Below are positions 51,369-60,117 of a stretch of 64,000 nt of DNA, piece by piece. The position numbers and the translations under genes are program-made. The notes under the pieces were generated by a model. It made no database searches. It saw only the letters and a program-made list of their open reading frames with translations, and was not told the origin of the DNA. Origin of the DNA: RPRB01 sp035519675 (GTDB taxonomy: Bacteria; Myxococcota; Myxococcia; Myxococcales; Myxococcaceae); assembly GCA_035519675.1 (NCBI GenBank), contig DATIWB010000001.1:62001-126000 (forward strand), read 5' to 3'. Position 1 is the first letter of the stretch. Every line of letters starts with the position of its first letter.

Positions 51369-51538
51369 TGCTGTCTCCCGGAGGAAACGGCCGGCAAAAC
51401 TGTAACTCGCCCCCCTCGGGAGCGGCAAACCGGGCCGTTCACCGTCCGACGACCGGATCGGGCCGGCTCGCTGCATTCCCTGCACCCCGGGCGGAAGGTC
51501 CGGTGCGTCCGGGACCGCTGCTAGGGTGCAGGCCCCCC

Positions 51539-52870
51539 GTGCTCAACGGCATCTTCTTCGTCCTCATCGCGGGCTCCGTCCTCACCGCCGCCTTCAACGG
51601 CACGATGCCCCGGGTCACCGAGGCCTCTCTCGCCGCGGCGCGCGGTGCCGTCGAGCTCGCGCTCGGCCTCATTGGCCAGATGGCGCTCTGGCTCGGCTTC
51701 TTCGGAATCGTCCGCGAGGGCGGACTGATGCGCTCCATCGCGCGGGGCCTCCGCCCCCTGATGCGACGGCTCTTCCCCGAGGTGCCGGAGGACCATCCGG
51801 CGATGGGGCCGATGATCCTCAACCTGGCGGCGAACATGCTCGGACTGGGGAATGCCGCCACGCCCTTCGGGCTGAAGGCGATGGCCGAGCTGAACACGCT
51901 CAACCGCCACCCCGGGGTGGCCACCAACCCGATGGCGCTGTTCCTGTCGCTGAACGCGGCGGGGGTGGCCATCCTTCCTCTCGGAGCGGTGGCAGTGCGC
52001 GCAGCGCTGGGCTCCAAAGACCCCGCCGGCATCGTCCTTCCCTCCTTCCTCTCCACCTTCTCCGCGGCAGCGACCGCCGTGGTGGTGGCCAAGCTGCTCG
52101 AGCGCAGGCCGCGCTTTGCCCCGGAGCGTTACTCGCCGCCCGCCGCACAGGACCCCGTTGCCCGAAAGGAGCCCGACGCGGCCGCCCTCGCGGCGGCCGA
52201 GAAGCTCGCCCAGGCGCACGCCCCGGCGACGCCGACCCGGCGGCTGTTCGCACTGCTGGTACTCGTGGCGTTCGTGGTGGCGGTGGTGCGGGCAGCCCGG
52301 GGACTCGTCGAGACGCATACCGGATTCGAGGTCTTCCGGTCATTCATGAGCGAGTGGCTCCTGCCGTTCCTCATGCTGATCATCGTGCTCTTCGGGATCG
52401 CGCGGAAGGTGAAGATCTACGAGGTCTTCGTCGTGGCGGCGAAGGAGGGCTTCCAGATCGCCGTCACCATCATTCCCTTCCTCGTCGCCATCCTGGTCGG
52501 CATCGCCATGTTCCGCGCCTCGGGAGCGATGGACGCGCTCGCCCGGGTCCTGGGGCCGGTCACCGCCCGGATCGGCTTTCCCGTCGAGGCGCTCCCGATG
52601 GCCCTCATCAAACCCCTGTCCGGCACCGGCGCGCTCGGGGTGATGAGCGAGACGATGAAGACGTACGGACCCGACTCGTTCATCGGATACCTGGTCTGTC
52701 TCCTCAATGCCGGGACCGACACGACGTTCTACGTTCTCGCGGTGTACTTCGGCAGCGTCCAGGTCCGGGTGCTGCGGCACACCCTCGTGGCCTGCCTCGC
52801 CGCGGACCTCGCCGGTTACGTGGCCGCCACCGCCCTCTGCCACCTCTTCTTCGGCTGGGCGCCTCGCTAG
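51539..52870 (+). CDS. Fused SpmA-SpmB nucleoside-recognition (Gate) membrane protein
   Basis: 443 residues from GTG 51539. Two SpmA/SpmB-type halves in one protein. First (about 1-200): LNLAANMLGLGNAATPFGLK, the SpmA signature. Second (about 250-443): FREEF-like helix block replaced by MSEWLLPFLMLIIVLFG, then PLSGTGALGVMSETMKTYG and LNAGTDTTFYVLAVYFGS, the SpmB signature. Separate SpmA and SpmB help spore-core dehydration in Bacillus but homologues are common in non-sporeformers; a role in myxospores is possible. It converges with the hydrolase gene with overlapping stop codons (CTAG). Confidence 0.9.
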   Translation: MLNGIFFVLIAGSVLTAAFNGTMPRVTEASLAAARGAVELALGLIGQMALWLGFFGIVREGGLMRSIARGLRPLMRRLFPEVPEDHPAMGPMILNLAANMLGLGNAATPFGLKAMAELNTLNRHPGVATNPMALFLSLNAAGVAILPLGAVAVRAALGSKDPAGIVLPSFLSTFSAAATAVVVAKLLERRPRFAPERYSPPAAQDPVARKEPDAAALAAAEKLAQAHAPATPTRRLFALLVLVAFVVAVVRAARGLVETHTGFEVFRSFMSEWLLPFLMLIIVLFGIARKVKIYEVFVVAAKEGFQIAVTIIPFLVAILVGIAMFRASGAMDALARVLGPVTARIGFPVEALPMALIKPLSGTGALGVMSETMKTYGPDSFIGYLVCLLNAGTDTTFYVLAVYFGSVQVRVLRHTLVACLAADLAGYVAATALCHLFFGWAPR

Positions 52871-53682
52871 AGAATCGCGCGCTCGACGGCGGCGAAGGTC
52901 GCCTCCGGGGCGTCGACGTGGAGCCAGTGGCCAGCGTCGGGGATCTCCTCCAGCGTCACCGCAGGGGCGAGCGCCGCGAGTCGCTCCCGCGCCGCGGGTT
53001 GGACCACGCCCGAGCGGCCACCCACCACGAACCCCAGCCGGTGTCCCGGCGGGACCGAGCCGACGACGTCCCAGTCGTCCTCGGCGAGCACGCTCCGGAA
53101 GAGCGAGGTGAGCCCCGGCAGGTCCAGCGGGAGCACGAAGCCACGCCCCCCGGGCTGGAGCGCCATCGCCAGCCACTGGGCGATGGCCCGGGACTGCCCC
53201 CCGGCCTCGACCGCGTTCACGAACTCGCCCCGCGTCGCGTACTCGCGGGGGAGCCGGGCGAGGAGCGCCAGCACGTCCCGGCTCTGCTCGGACCCGAGCC
53301 CGTCGGGGCGCGCCGCGGGGGAGGCATCGAGCACCACCGCGCCCGGAAACCGCTGCCCGCTGGCGCGCTGGGCGGCGAGGACCACCTTGCCGCCGAGCGA
53401 GTGTCCCACCACCGCCTCCACCGGCCCGGGGAGCGCGGGGACGAGCGCCAGCACGTCGCCGGCGGCAGCGGCAACCGTGTGGGGCGGAGCGAAGCCGGCG
53501 CGGGAGTCGCCATGGAGACGCAGATCCACCAGCACCGCGCCCCAGGTCGGGTGCGTCTCCACCCACCTCCTGCCGAAGGAGCGCCAGTTTCCGCCCCGCC
53601 CGAGGAGGCCATGGAGGAACAGCACCCAGCGCTCCGGGGCGCGCGGACCGCCGGTCAACTCGGTGTGCGCGAGGGTGGCCAT
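52867..53682 (-). CDS. Alpha/beta hydrolase (esterase/lactonase-like)
   Basis: 271 residues from ATG 53682. Motifs: VLFLHGLLGRGGNWRSF (oxyanion hole), VDLRLHGDS, nucleophile VGHSLGGKVVLAA and His in PDAGHWLHVDAPE. This is the YbfF-like esterase group. Its stop overlaps that of the fused SpmAB gene on the opposite strand. Substrate unknown; cytoplasmic. Confidence 0.9.
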   Translation of the reverse strand: MATLAHTELTGGPRAPERWVLFLHGLLGRGGNWRSFGRRWVETHPTWGAVLVDLRLHGDSRAGFAPPHTVAAAAGDVLALVPALPGPVEAVVGHSLGGKVVLAAQRASGQRFPGAVVLDASPAARPDGLGSEQSRDVLALLARLPREYATRGEFVNAVEAGGQSRAIAQWLAMALQPGGRGFVLPLDLPGLTSLFRSVLAEDDWDVVGSVPPGHRLGFVVGGRSGVVQPAARERLAALAPAVTLEEIPDAGHWLHVDAPEATFAAVERAIL

Positions 53683-53733
53683 GGCGCCCCCGGAACTAGC
53701 ACGGAGGGACTGGCCTGCTAAGGTGGTGACCCC

Positions 53734-54117
53734 GTGTCGACAACTGCCGAGTTCGAGGCGGAGTGGCGCCGCTCTCGACCCTCCAAGCTCCCGTGGATCC
53801 TCCTGGTCGCCGCAGTGGTCGTGGGCGGCTGGAGCTCCTGCACCCTCAAGGGCGCGAAGGACGAGGCCGAGGCCGCGCTCAAGAAGGAGAGCGAGCGGTC
53901 CGCGGCGCTCGAGGGCAAGGTCAAGGACCTGGCCAAGACCCAGGCCGCGCTGGAGATGAAGGTTCGCGACCTCGAGCGGGAGAAGGCCCTGCTCGCGGAG
54001 CGGAAGGCCGAGCCGGTGAAGGTCGACGACCCGAAGGCCGCGGCGAAGAAGACGACCACCACCTCCACGAAGTCGACGGCCTCGAGCAAGAAGGCCACGT
54101 CCAAGAAGAAGAAGTAG
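53734..54117 (+). CDS. Membrane-anchored coiled-coil protein with Lys/Ser/Thr tail
   Basis: 127 residues from GTG 53734, with AAGGTGG seven bases upstream. One membrane segment (about residues 19-34, LPWILLVAAVVVGGWSS), then a Glu/Lys/Ala coiled coil (about 37-92, EAALKKESERSAALEGKVKD) and a low-complexity end rich in Lys, Thr and Ser. No named family. Cytoplasmic or periplasmic side not decided. It precedes the tandem UvrA gene on the opposite strand. The 121 bases between the two contain no further gene with a start codon. Confidence 0.7.
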   Translation: MSTTAEFEAEWRRSRPSKLPWILLVAAVVVGGWSSCTLKGAKDEAEAALKKESERSAALEGKVKDLAKTQAALEMKVRDLEREKALLAERKAEPVKVDDPKAAAKKTTTTSTKSTASSKKATSKKKK

Positions 54118-54238
54118 GCGGCTCCGCTGGGCCGACGGCGAATCAGCGCTGGCCCGTAGCAGTTCTCGCCTTGCTCGTCCTCGGGAGCGCCTCGGCGACG
54201 GACCGGGCTCCCGCGGGCGTCCGCTCCTCGGGCTCGTT

Positions 54239-57200
54239 CTAGCCGGCGCGCTGCCGCGGCTCGGCGGCGAGGATCTCCCGGAGGATCGGCGCGGTCGCGG
54301 TGGCGGTGCGGGCCACCTCGGCCGGCGAGCCCTGGGCCACGATCCGTCCGCCGGCCTCGCCGCCCTCGGGCCCGAGCTCCACCACGTGGTCCGCCGCGGC
54401 GATCACCACCGGGTGGTGCTCGATGACCACCAACGTGTCGCCGCGGGCGACGAGCTGGTCCAGGACCCGGAGGAGCTTCGCCACGTCGGCGAGGTGCAGC
54501 CCGGTGGTGGGCTCGTCGAGCACGTAGAGCGTGGGCTCGTGCCGCGCGGTGGCGGTGAGCTCGGCGGCGAGCTTCAGCCGCTGCGCCTCGCCGCCGGACA
54601 GCGTGTGGCTCCCCTGCCCGAGCTGGAGATAGCCCACTCCGAGCTCCGACAGGCAGCGCAGCGGCCCGGCCACCCGGGGGAGGACCGAGAAGGCCTCCAG
54701 CGCCTCGTCCACCGTGAGGCGGAGCGTCTCGCCCACGTTGAGCCCGCGCCAGCGCACCTCCAGCGTCGCCGGCTCGAACCGCGCCCCCTCGCAGGCCTCG
54801 CAGGGCGTGGTGACGTCGGGGAGGAACGACATCTCGTGGCTGATGCTCCCCTGCCCCGCGCACGCCGGGCAGCGCCCACCGCCGGCCGAGTTGAAGGAGA
54901 AGCGAGCCGGACCGAAGCCCCGCGTCCGGGCCTCGGGCGTGCCGGCGAACACCCGGCGCAGCTCGTCCCAGATGCCGAGGAAGGTGGCCGGGACGCTCCG
55001 GGGAGTGCGACCGATGGGTGACTGATCCACCGCCAGCACCCGGCGGAGCGGGCCGAGCCCGGACAGCCGCCGGAACGGACCGGGAGGCGGCGTGGTGCGG
55101 CCGAGCGCCTCGCGCACCGCGGGGAACAGGACCCGGCGGACCAGGGTGCTCTTCCCGGAGCCGGACACGCCGGCCACCACCGTCATCCGGCCCAGCGGGA
55201 GCGCGAGGTCCACCCCGCGCAGGTTGTGGCACCGCGCCCCGTCGAGCCTGAGCCAGTCGCGCGCCTGCGGGCGCGTTGGCCGGAGACCACGCACCGGAAG
55301 CTGGAGCGCGCGGGCCGTGGGTGAGGCGTCGGAGGCCAGCACCTCCCGCGGTGGACCGGAGGCGACGATGCGACCTCCCAGACGACCTCCCCCGGGGCCG
55401 AGGTCCACCAGGTGGTCGGCGGCACGCAGGGTGTCGAGGTCGTGCTCGACGACCAGCACCGTGCTCCCGGTGTCGACCAGCATCCGGAGATTCTCCAGCA
55501 GCCGGCCGGTGTCGCGGGGGTGGAGCCCGATGGTCGGCTCGTCGAGCACGTAGAGCGCCCCGGTGAGCCCGGCGCCGGCCTGGGCCGAGAGCCGGAGCCG
55601 CTGCATCTCGCCCCCGCTGAGCGTGGCGGCCGCTCGATCCAGCGACAGGTACCCGAGGCCCACCCGCTCCAGGAACTCGAGCCGGCGCACCAGCTCGCCC
55701 AGGGCCGCGCCCCCGATGCGGGCCGCGTCACCGGAGAGCGACCAGCGGCGGACCTCCTCCAGCGCCCGCACCACCGGCTGCTGCACCACCTCCGGATAGC
55801 GGCGCCCGAAGAGCCGCACCGCCCGCGGCACCGGCTGGAGCCGCGTCCCCGCGCAGGTCGGGCAAGGGTCGGTCGACTCGCCCTCGACCCCGGCGCCCTC
55901 GAGACCCGTGCCCTCACAGGCCTCGCAGCGGCCCTGCGCGGTGTTGAAGGAGAACCAGCGGGGGTCGAGCTCGGGGAGGGCGGTGCCGCACCGGGGGCAG
56001 CTGCGCTCGGACGAGAGCAGCTTCTCCCGTACCGCGCGCAGCACCTTCACCGCACCCTGGCCCCAGCGGAGCGCCTGCCGGAACGCCTCCTCCGGGATGT
56101 CCACCGCCGGTCCGGCCCACACCACGAGGTCGATGGTGTGCTCGCGGCTCCTGGCCAGCCTGGGCGGGGCGTCGGTCGAGACCCGCTCGCCGTCGCAGAC
56201 GGCCTCCTTCACCCCGGCACGGGCCGCGGCGGTGAAGACGTCGAGGTAGGTCCCCTTGCGCGCCCGCACCACCGGCGCGAGGAGCTCGACGGTACCACGC
56301 AGTGCCCGGGCCTCGGCCAGGAGCTGCTCGGCGGAGCGCGGGGCGATGGCGGTGTCGTCGTTCGGGCAGTGCGGCGTCCCCAGCTTGGCGAAGAGCAGCC
56401 GGAGGTAGTGCGCCACCTCGGTCACGGTGGCGACGGTGCTGGTGGCGCCGGCACGGGCGGTGCGCTGCTCGAGGGCCACGGCCGGGGGCAACCCGCGAAT
56501 CCGCTCGACGTCCGGGCGGGGCAAGGTGGGGAGGAACTGCCGGGCGTACGGGCTGAGGGTCTCGGTGAAGCGGCGCTGCGCCTCGGCGAAGATCACGTCG
56601 AAGGCGAGCGTGGACTTGCCCGAGCCGCTCGGGCCGGTGAGCACGACGAGCTTGCCGAGCGGGAGGCGGCAGCTGACGTCGGCGAGGTTGTGCTCGCGGG
56701 CGTGCTCCACCACCAGCCACTTCCCGCCCTCGTCGGCCGCCGTGGGCGAAGGCGCGGGGTGGACCGACCCCGCGGCGCGGAGCGCCTCACCGGTGCGGGT
56801 GGCGGCGCGGGCCAGGTCCTCGGGCCGCCCTTCGGCCACCACCCTCCCACCCTCCCGTCCACCCCCGGGGCCGAGCTCGACCAGCCAGTCCGAGGCGCGG
56901 AGGAGGTCCAGGTCGTGGTCGACGGCCAGCACGCTCGCGCCGGCGTCCACCAGAGCGTGGAGCGCCTCGAGCACCTGCGCCACGTCCTCGCCGTGGAGCC
57001 CGGCGCTCGGCTCGTCGAGCACGTAGAGGACGCCCTCCTGCGCGCCGCCGAGCGCACGGGCGAGCTTCACCCGCTGGGCCTCGCCTCCGGAGAGGGTCGA
57101 GAGCGGCTGGCCGATCGGGAGGTACCCGAGCCCCAGCCGCCGGAGGGGCCCGAGCGCCTCGGCGATGGCGCGGTCGTCGGAGAAGGCCTCCAGCGCCTGG

Positions 57201-59509
57201 TCCACGGTCATCGCCAGCACGTCCGAGACCGCGTGGCCCCTCAGCCGGACCTCGAGCACCTCGGACTTGAAGCGCCGACCGCGGCAGCTCGGACAGGTGA
57301 GCGCCACGTCCGCGAGGAACTGCATCTCCACCGTCTCGCTGCCCTCGCCGGAGCACGCCTCGCAGCGACCACCGTCGACGTTGAAGGAGAAGTGGGCCGC
57401 ACCGAAGCCGCGGAGCACCGCGTCCGGCTCGGCGGCGAAGCGCTTCCGGAACGCGTCCCAGGCCTTGGTGTACGTCGCCGCGTTCCCCCGCGAGGTGCGG
57501 CCCAGCGGCGCCTGGTCGACCAGGACCACGCGGGTCAGCGGCAGCCCCGGCACCACGGAGCGGACCGTCCCCGGCGGCTCGAGGCCGGCCTGGCCCAGGG
57601 CGCGAGCCAGGCTCCGGTGGACGACCTCCTCGGCGAGGGTGCTCTTCCCGGAGCCGCTCGGCCCACAGACCGCGGCGAGGACGCCGAGCGGAAGCCGGAC
57701 GTTCACCTCGGCCAGGTTGTTGGCGGTGGCGCCGCGGACGTCGATCCACCCGGCCGGCGCGCGGCGGGGCCGCTCGTGCGCGCGGCCGCCGGCGAGGACC
57801 CGGCCGGTGGGCAGGTCCTTGCGCCGGGCGAGCGCGGCAGGGGTGCCGTCGAAGCACAGCCGGCCACCCTCCGGCCCGGCACCGGGGCCGAGCTCGAGGA
57901 CGCGGTCGCTGGCGCGGATCAGCGCCGGGTCGTGCTCCAGCACCAGCACCGCGTTGCCCCGCCGGGCGAGCTCGCCCAGGGCGGTGGTGAGCGGCGGGAG
58001 GTCCGAGGGGTGCAGCCCGACCGACGGCTCGTCGAGGACGAACAGCGCCCCGGTCAACCCGGTGCCGAGCGCGGCGGTCAGCGAGACCCGCTGGGCCTCG
58101 CCTCCGGAGAGGGTTCGGCTCTGGCGGTCGAGGCCGAGGTAGCCCAGGCCCACCCGGGCCAGCCATCCCAGCCGACTCACCAGCTCGCGGCGGGCCAGCT
58201 CACCCTGCCCGCTGCGGGCGGCGAGCAGCTCCAGGCGGCGGTGCGCCTCCGCCACCTCCAGCCGGTGCCAAGCGGCGAGATCGAGCCCGCCCACCCGGTA
58301 GCGCAGCGCCTGGGGGTTGAGGCGGGCGCCACCGCACGTGCTGCAGAGCGTGTACGCGCGGTAGCGGCTGAGCAGCACCCGCACGTGCATCTTGTAGGTG
58401 CGCGACTCCATCCAGCGGAACCAGGCCCGCAGACCGGGGTACCGGCCGCCTCGGTAGTCGCCCTCGCCCTCGAGCACCGCCTCGCGCTGCTCGGGCCGGA
58501 GCTCGCGCCAGGGGACGTCGAGCGGGATGCGGCTGGCTTTCGCGTAGCGGACCAGCTGGCTGCGCTCCCACTCGCTCGAGCGCCCGTTCCACGGCCGGAG
58601 GGCTCCGTCCTCGATGCTCAGCGCCTCGTCGGGGATGACCTTGGCCCAGTCGATGTCGAGGGTGCGGCCGAAGCCGCGGCAGGCGGGACAGGCGCCCACC
58701 GCAGACTGGTAGCTGAAGAGCCCGGGACGGGCAGGCTCGAAGCCGCGGGCGCAGAGGGGGCACACCAGCCCCTGCCTCACCGCCCGCCGCTGCCCCGCGT
58801 TCCAGAGGTGCGCCTCGCCGTGCCCCTCGGCCCAGGCCTGCTCGAGCGAGGCAGCCAGACGGCCCCGGGCCTTCCTGGACAGGGTGAGCCGGTCGACGAC
58901 GACGTCCGCCTGGCCCGCGGCGCCCATCGCCTCCGCCGGACGGAGCTCCTCGAGCGGGCGCACCTCGCCGCCGACGAGCAGGCGGCGGAACCCATCCCTG
59001 AGGAGCCGCGCGCGGACGCCGAGGAAGGTCTCGGTGTCCGGCATCCGGACCGGGAAGGTCAGGACCACCGGGGCCCCGGCATGCTCGCTCACCAGCGCCT
59101 CCGCGGCCGAGTCCGGATCGCGGCGGACTGCCTCCACGGCGTGGTCGGGGCAGAGCGGGAGCGCCTCCCGGGTGAAGAGCGCCGAGAAGTAGGCCTCGAG
59201 GTCGGCCAGGGTGGCGACGGTGGACCGCGAGCTCTTGACGCTGGTGCGCCGGTCGACGGCGATGCCCGCGGCCACCGGCTCGAGGCGGTCCATGGGGGGC
59301 CGCTCCAGCCGTTCCAGGAACTGCCGGGCGTAGGGGCTGAAGCTCTCGACGAAGCGCCGCTGGCCCTCGGCGTAGAGCGTATCCACGGCGAGGCTGCTCT
59401 TGCCGCTACCGGAGACACCGGTGACGGCGGTGAGCTGGCCCGCGGCGAGCTCGACGCTGACGCCCGCCAGGTTGTGGGTGCGGGCACCCTCGAGATGGAT
59501 CCGGTGCAT
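54239..59509 (-). CDS. uvrA: Tandem-duplicated UvrA (two UvrA units in one chain)
   Basis: 1756 residues, ATG 59509, about twice normal UvrA. UvrA finds DNA damage for UvrB loading in nucleotide excision repair. Two complete units, about 1-905 and 926-1756, each with two ABC ATPase halves: four Walker A sites (GVSGSGKSS near 31, GPSGSGKST near 625, GPSGSGKST near 955, GVSGSGKST near 1455) and four signatures (LSGGEAQRV, LSGGEAQRV, LSGGEMQRL, LSGGEAQRL). Both units keep PYARQFL and zinc modules such as CPLC...CPAC, CSTC, CEAC...CPSC, CPRC...CEAC. Fused double UvrA is known in Chlamydia. The chain probably acts as the dimer in one molecule. Convergent with the coiled-coil gene. Confidence 0.93.
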   Translation of the reverse strand: MHRIHLEGARTHNLAGVSVELAAGQLTAVTGVSGSGKSSLAVDTLYAEGQRRFVESFSPYARQFLERLERPPMDRLEPVAAGIAVDRRTSVKSSRSTVATLADLEAYFSALFTREALPLCPDHAVEAVRRDPDSAAEALVSEHAGAPVVLTFPVRMPDTETFLGVRARLLRDGFRRLLVGGEVRPLEELRPAEAMGAAGQADVVVDRLTLSRKARGRLAASLEQAWAEGHGEAHLWNAGQRRAVRQGLVCPLCARGFEPARPGLFSYQSAVGACPACRGFGRTLDIDWAKVIPDEALSIEDGALRPWNGRSSEWERSQLVRYAKASRIPLDVPWRELRPEQREAVLEGEGDYRGGRYPGLRAWFRWMESRTYKMHVRVLLSRYRAYTLCSTCGGARLNPQALRYRVGGLDLAAWHRLEVAEAHRRLELLAARSGQGELARRELVSRLGWLARVGLGYLGLDRQSRTLSGGEAQRVSLTAALGTGLTGALFVLDEPSVGLHPSDLPPLTTALGELARRGNAVLVLEHDPALIRASDRVLELGPGAGPEGGRLCFDGTPAALARRKDLPTGRVLAGGRAHERPRRAPAGWIDVRGATANNLAEVNVRLPLGVLAAVCGPSGSGKSTLAEEVVHRSLARALGQAGLEPPGTVRSVVPGLPLTRVVLVDQAPLGRTSRGNAATYTKAWDAFRKRFAAEPDAVLRGFGAAHFSFNVDGGRCEACSGEGSETVEMQFLADVALTCPSCRGRRFKSEVLEVRLRGHAVSDVLAMTVDQALEAFSDDRAIAEALGPLRRLGLGYLPIGQPLSTLSGGEAQRVKLARALGGAQEGVLYVLDEPSAGLHGEDVAQVLEALHALVDAGASVLAVDHDLDLLRASDWLVELGPGGGREGGRVVAEGRPEDLARAATRTGEALRAAGSVHPAPSPTAADEGGKWLVVEHAREHNLADVSCRLPLGKLVVLTGPSGSGKSTLAFDVIFAEAQRRFTETLSPYARQFLPTLPRPDVERIRGLPPAVALEQRTARAGATSTVATVTEVAHYLRLLFAKLGTPHCPNDDTAIAPRSAEQLLAEARALRGTVELLAPVVRARKGTYLDVFTAAARAGVKEAVCDGERVSTDAPPRLARSREHTIDLVVWAGPAVDIPEEAFRQALRWGQGAVKVLRAVREKLLSSERSCPRCGTALPELDPRWFSFNTAQGRCEACEGTGLEGAGVEGESTDPCPTCAGTRLQPVPRAVRLFGRRYPEVVQQPVVRALEEVRRWSLSGDAARIGGAALGELVRRLEFLERVGLGYLSLDRAAATLSGGEMQRLRLSAQAGAGLTGALYVLDEPTIGLHPRDTGRLLENLRMLVDTGSTVLVVEHDLDTLRAADHLVDLGPGGGRLGGRIVASGPPREVLASDASPTARALQLPVRGLRPTRPQARDWLRLDGARCHNLRGVDLALPLGRMTVVAGVSGSGKSTLVRRVLFPAVREALGRTTPPPGPFRRLSGLGPLRRVLAVDQSPIGRTPRSVPATFLGIWDELRRVFAGTPEARTRGFGPARFSFNSAGGGRCPACAGQGSISHEMSFLPDVTTPCEACEGARFEPATLEVRWRGLNVGETLRLTVDEALEAFSVLPRVAGPLRCLSELGVGYLQLGQGSHTLSGGEAQRLKLAAELTATARHEPTLYVLDEPTTGLHLADVAKLLRVLDQLVARGDTLVVIEHHPVVIAAADHVVELGPEGGEAGGRIVAQGSPAEVARTATATAPILREILAAEPRQRAG

Positions 59510-59676
59510 GGACGGGGAGGGGCGGTGCTAACAGGAGCACAGGCCCTCTGCACCCCCCGAGAGCCATCGCCGTCGCCGTCCCCGACCAGGCAGGCGACCG
59601 CGCACCCTCAAGGGACTGCCTGGTCCATCCCGCGCCGGTGCGGATGAGTCGCGGGCCGTGTACAGGGAGGGTGGAC

Positions 59677-60060
59677 ATGGAGCCTCCTTCTCCGGACGGC
59701 CGTCGCGAGGCGGCCCGGGCCGCGCTCGCGCTGGACGACGAGGCGCTGCTCGGAGCCTGCGAGGTCTCCACCTTCGTCGGCGGAGGCCCCGGGGGCCAGC
59801 ATCGCAACAAGACTGCCTCTGCCGTCCGCCTCGTCCATCCTCCGACCGGAGTGACCGTCACCGCGACCGAGCGACGCAGCCAGGCGCAGAACCGCGGCAC
59901 GGCCCTCGAGCGACTGCGTGCCGCCCTGTTCGCCCTCACCCGGGTGCAGAAGCCGAGGCGCCCCACCCGGCCGTCCCGCGGGGCGAAAGAGCGCCGGCTC
60001 GAGGCCAAGAAGCGGCTGGGACGACGCAAGGCGGAGCGGCGGGAACCGGGCCGGTGGTGA
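59677..60060 (+). CDS. arfB: ArfB-like peptide chain release factor (RF-1 domain)
   Basis: 127 residues from ATG 59677, seven bases after GGGAGG. Domain: STFVGGGPGGQHRNKTASAV (the catalytic GGQ near residue 37), VRLVHPPTGVTVTATERRSQ, then a basic tail RRPTRPSRGAKERRLEAKKR, matching ArfB (YaeJ), which frees stalled ribosomes by entering the empty mRNA channel with this tail. No codon-recognition domain is present. Divergent from uvrA (167 bases). No other rescue gene (ssrA, arfA) is seen. Confidence 0.9.
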   Translation: MEPPSPDGRREAARAALALDDEALLGACEVSTFVGGGPGGQHRNKTASAVRLVHPPTGVTVTATERRSQAQNRGTALERLRAALFALTRVQKPRRPTRPSRGAKERRLEAKKRLGRRKAERREPGRW

Positions 60061-60117
60061 GCCGGCGGTGTGGGCGCCAGGTCCGCGGGGGCCCGCACCC
60101 GAGGTCGATGCCCTCGT

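Noticed and set aside
54118..54242. Signal-peptide-like stretch (RWPVAVLALLVLGSASA) after the coiled-coil gene
   Set aside because: No ATG, GTG or suitable start before it in frame; only about 40 codons from the previous stop. Possibly a remnant, not annotated.
55412..59647. Plus-strand open frame of about 1400 codons opposite uvrA
   Set aside because: Low-complexity Glu/Arg/His/Leu shadow of the UvrA frame with no domain.
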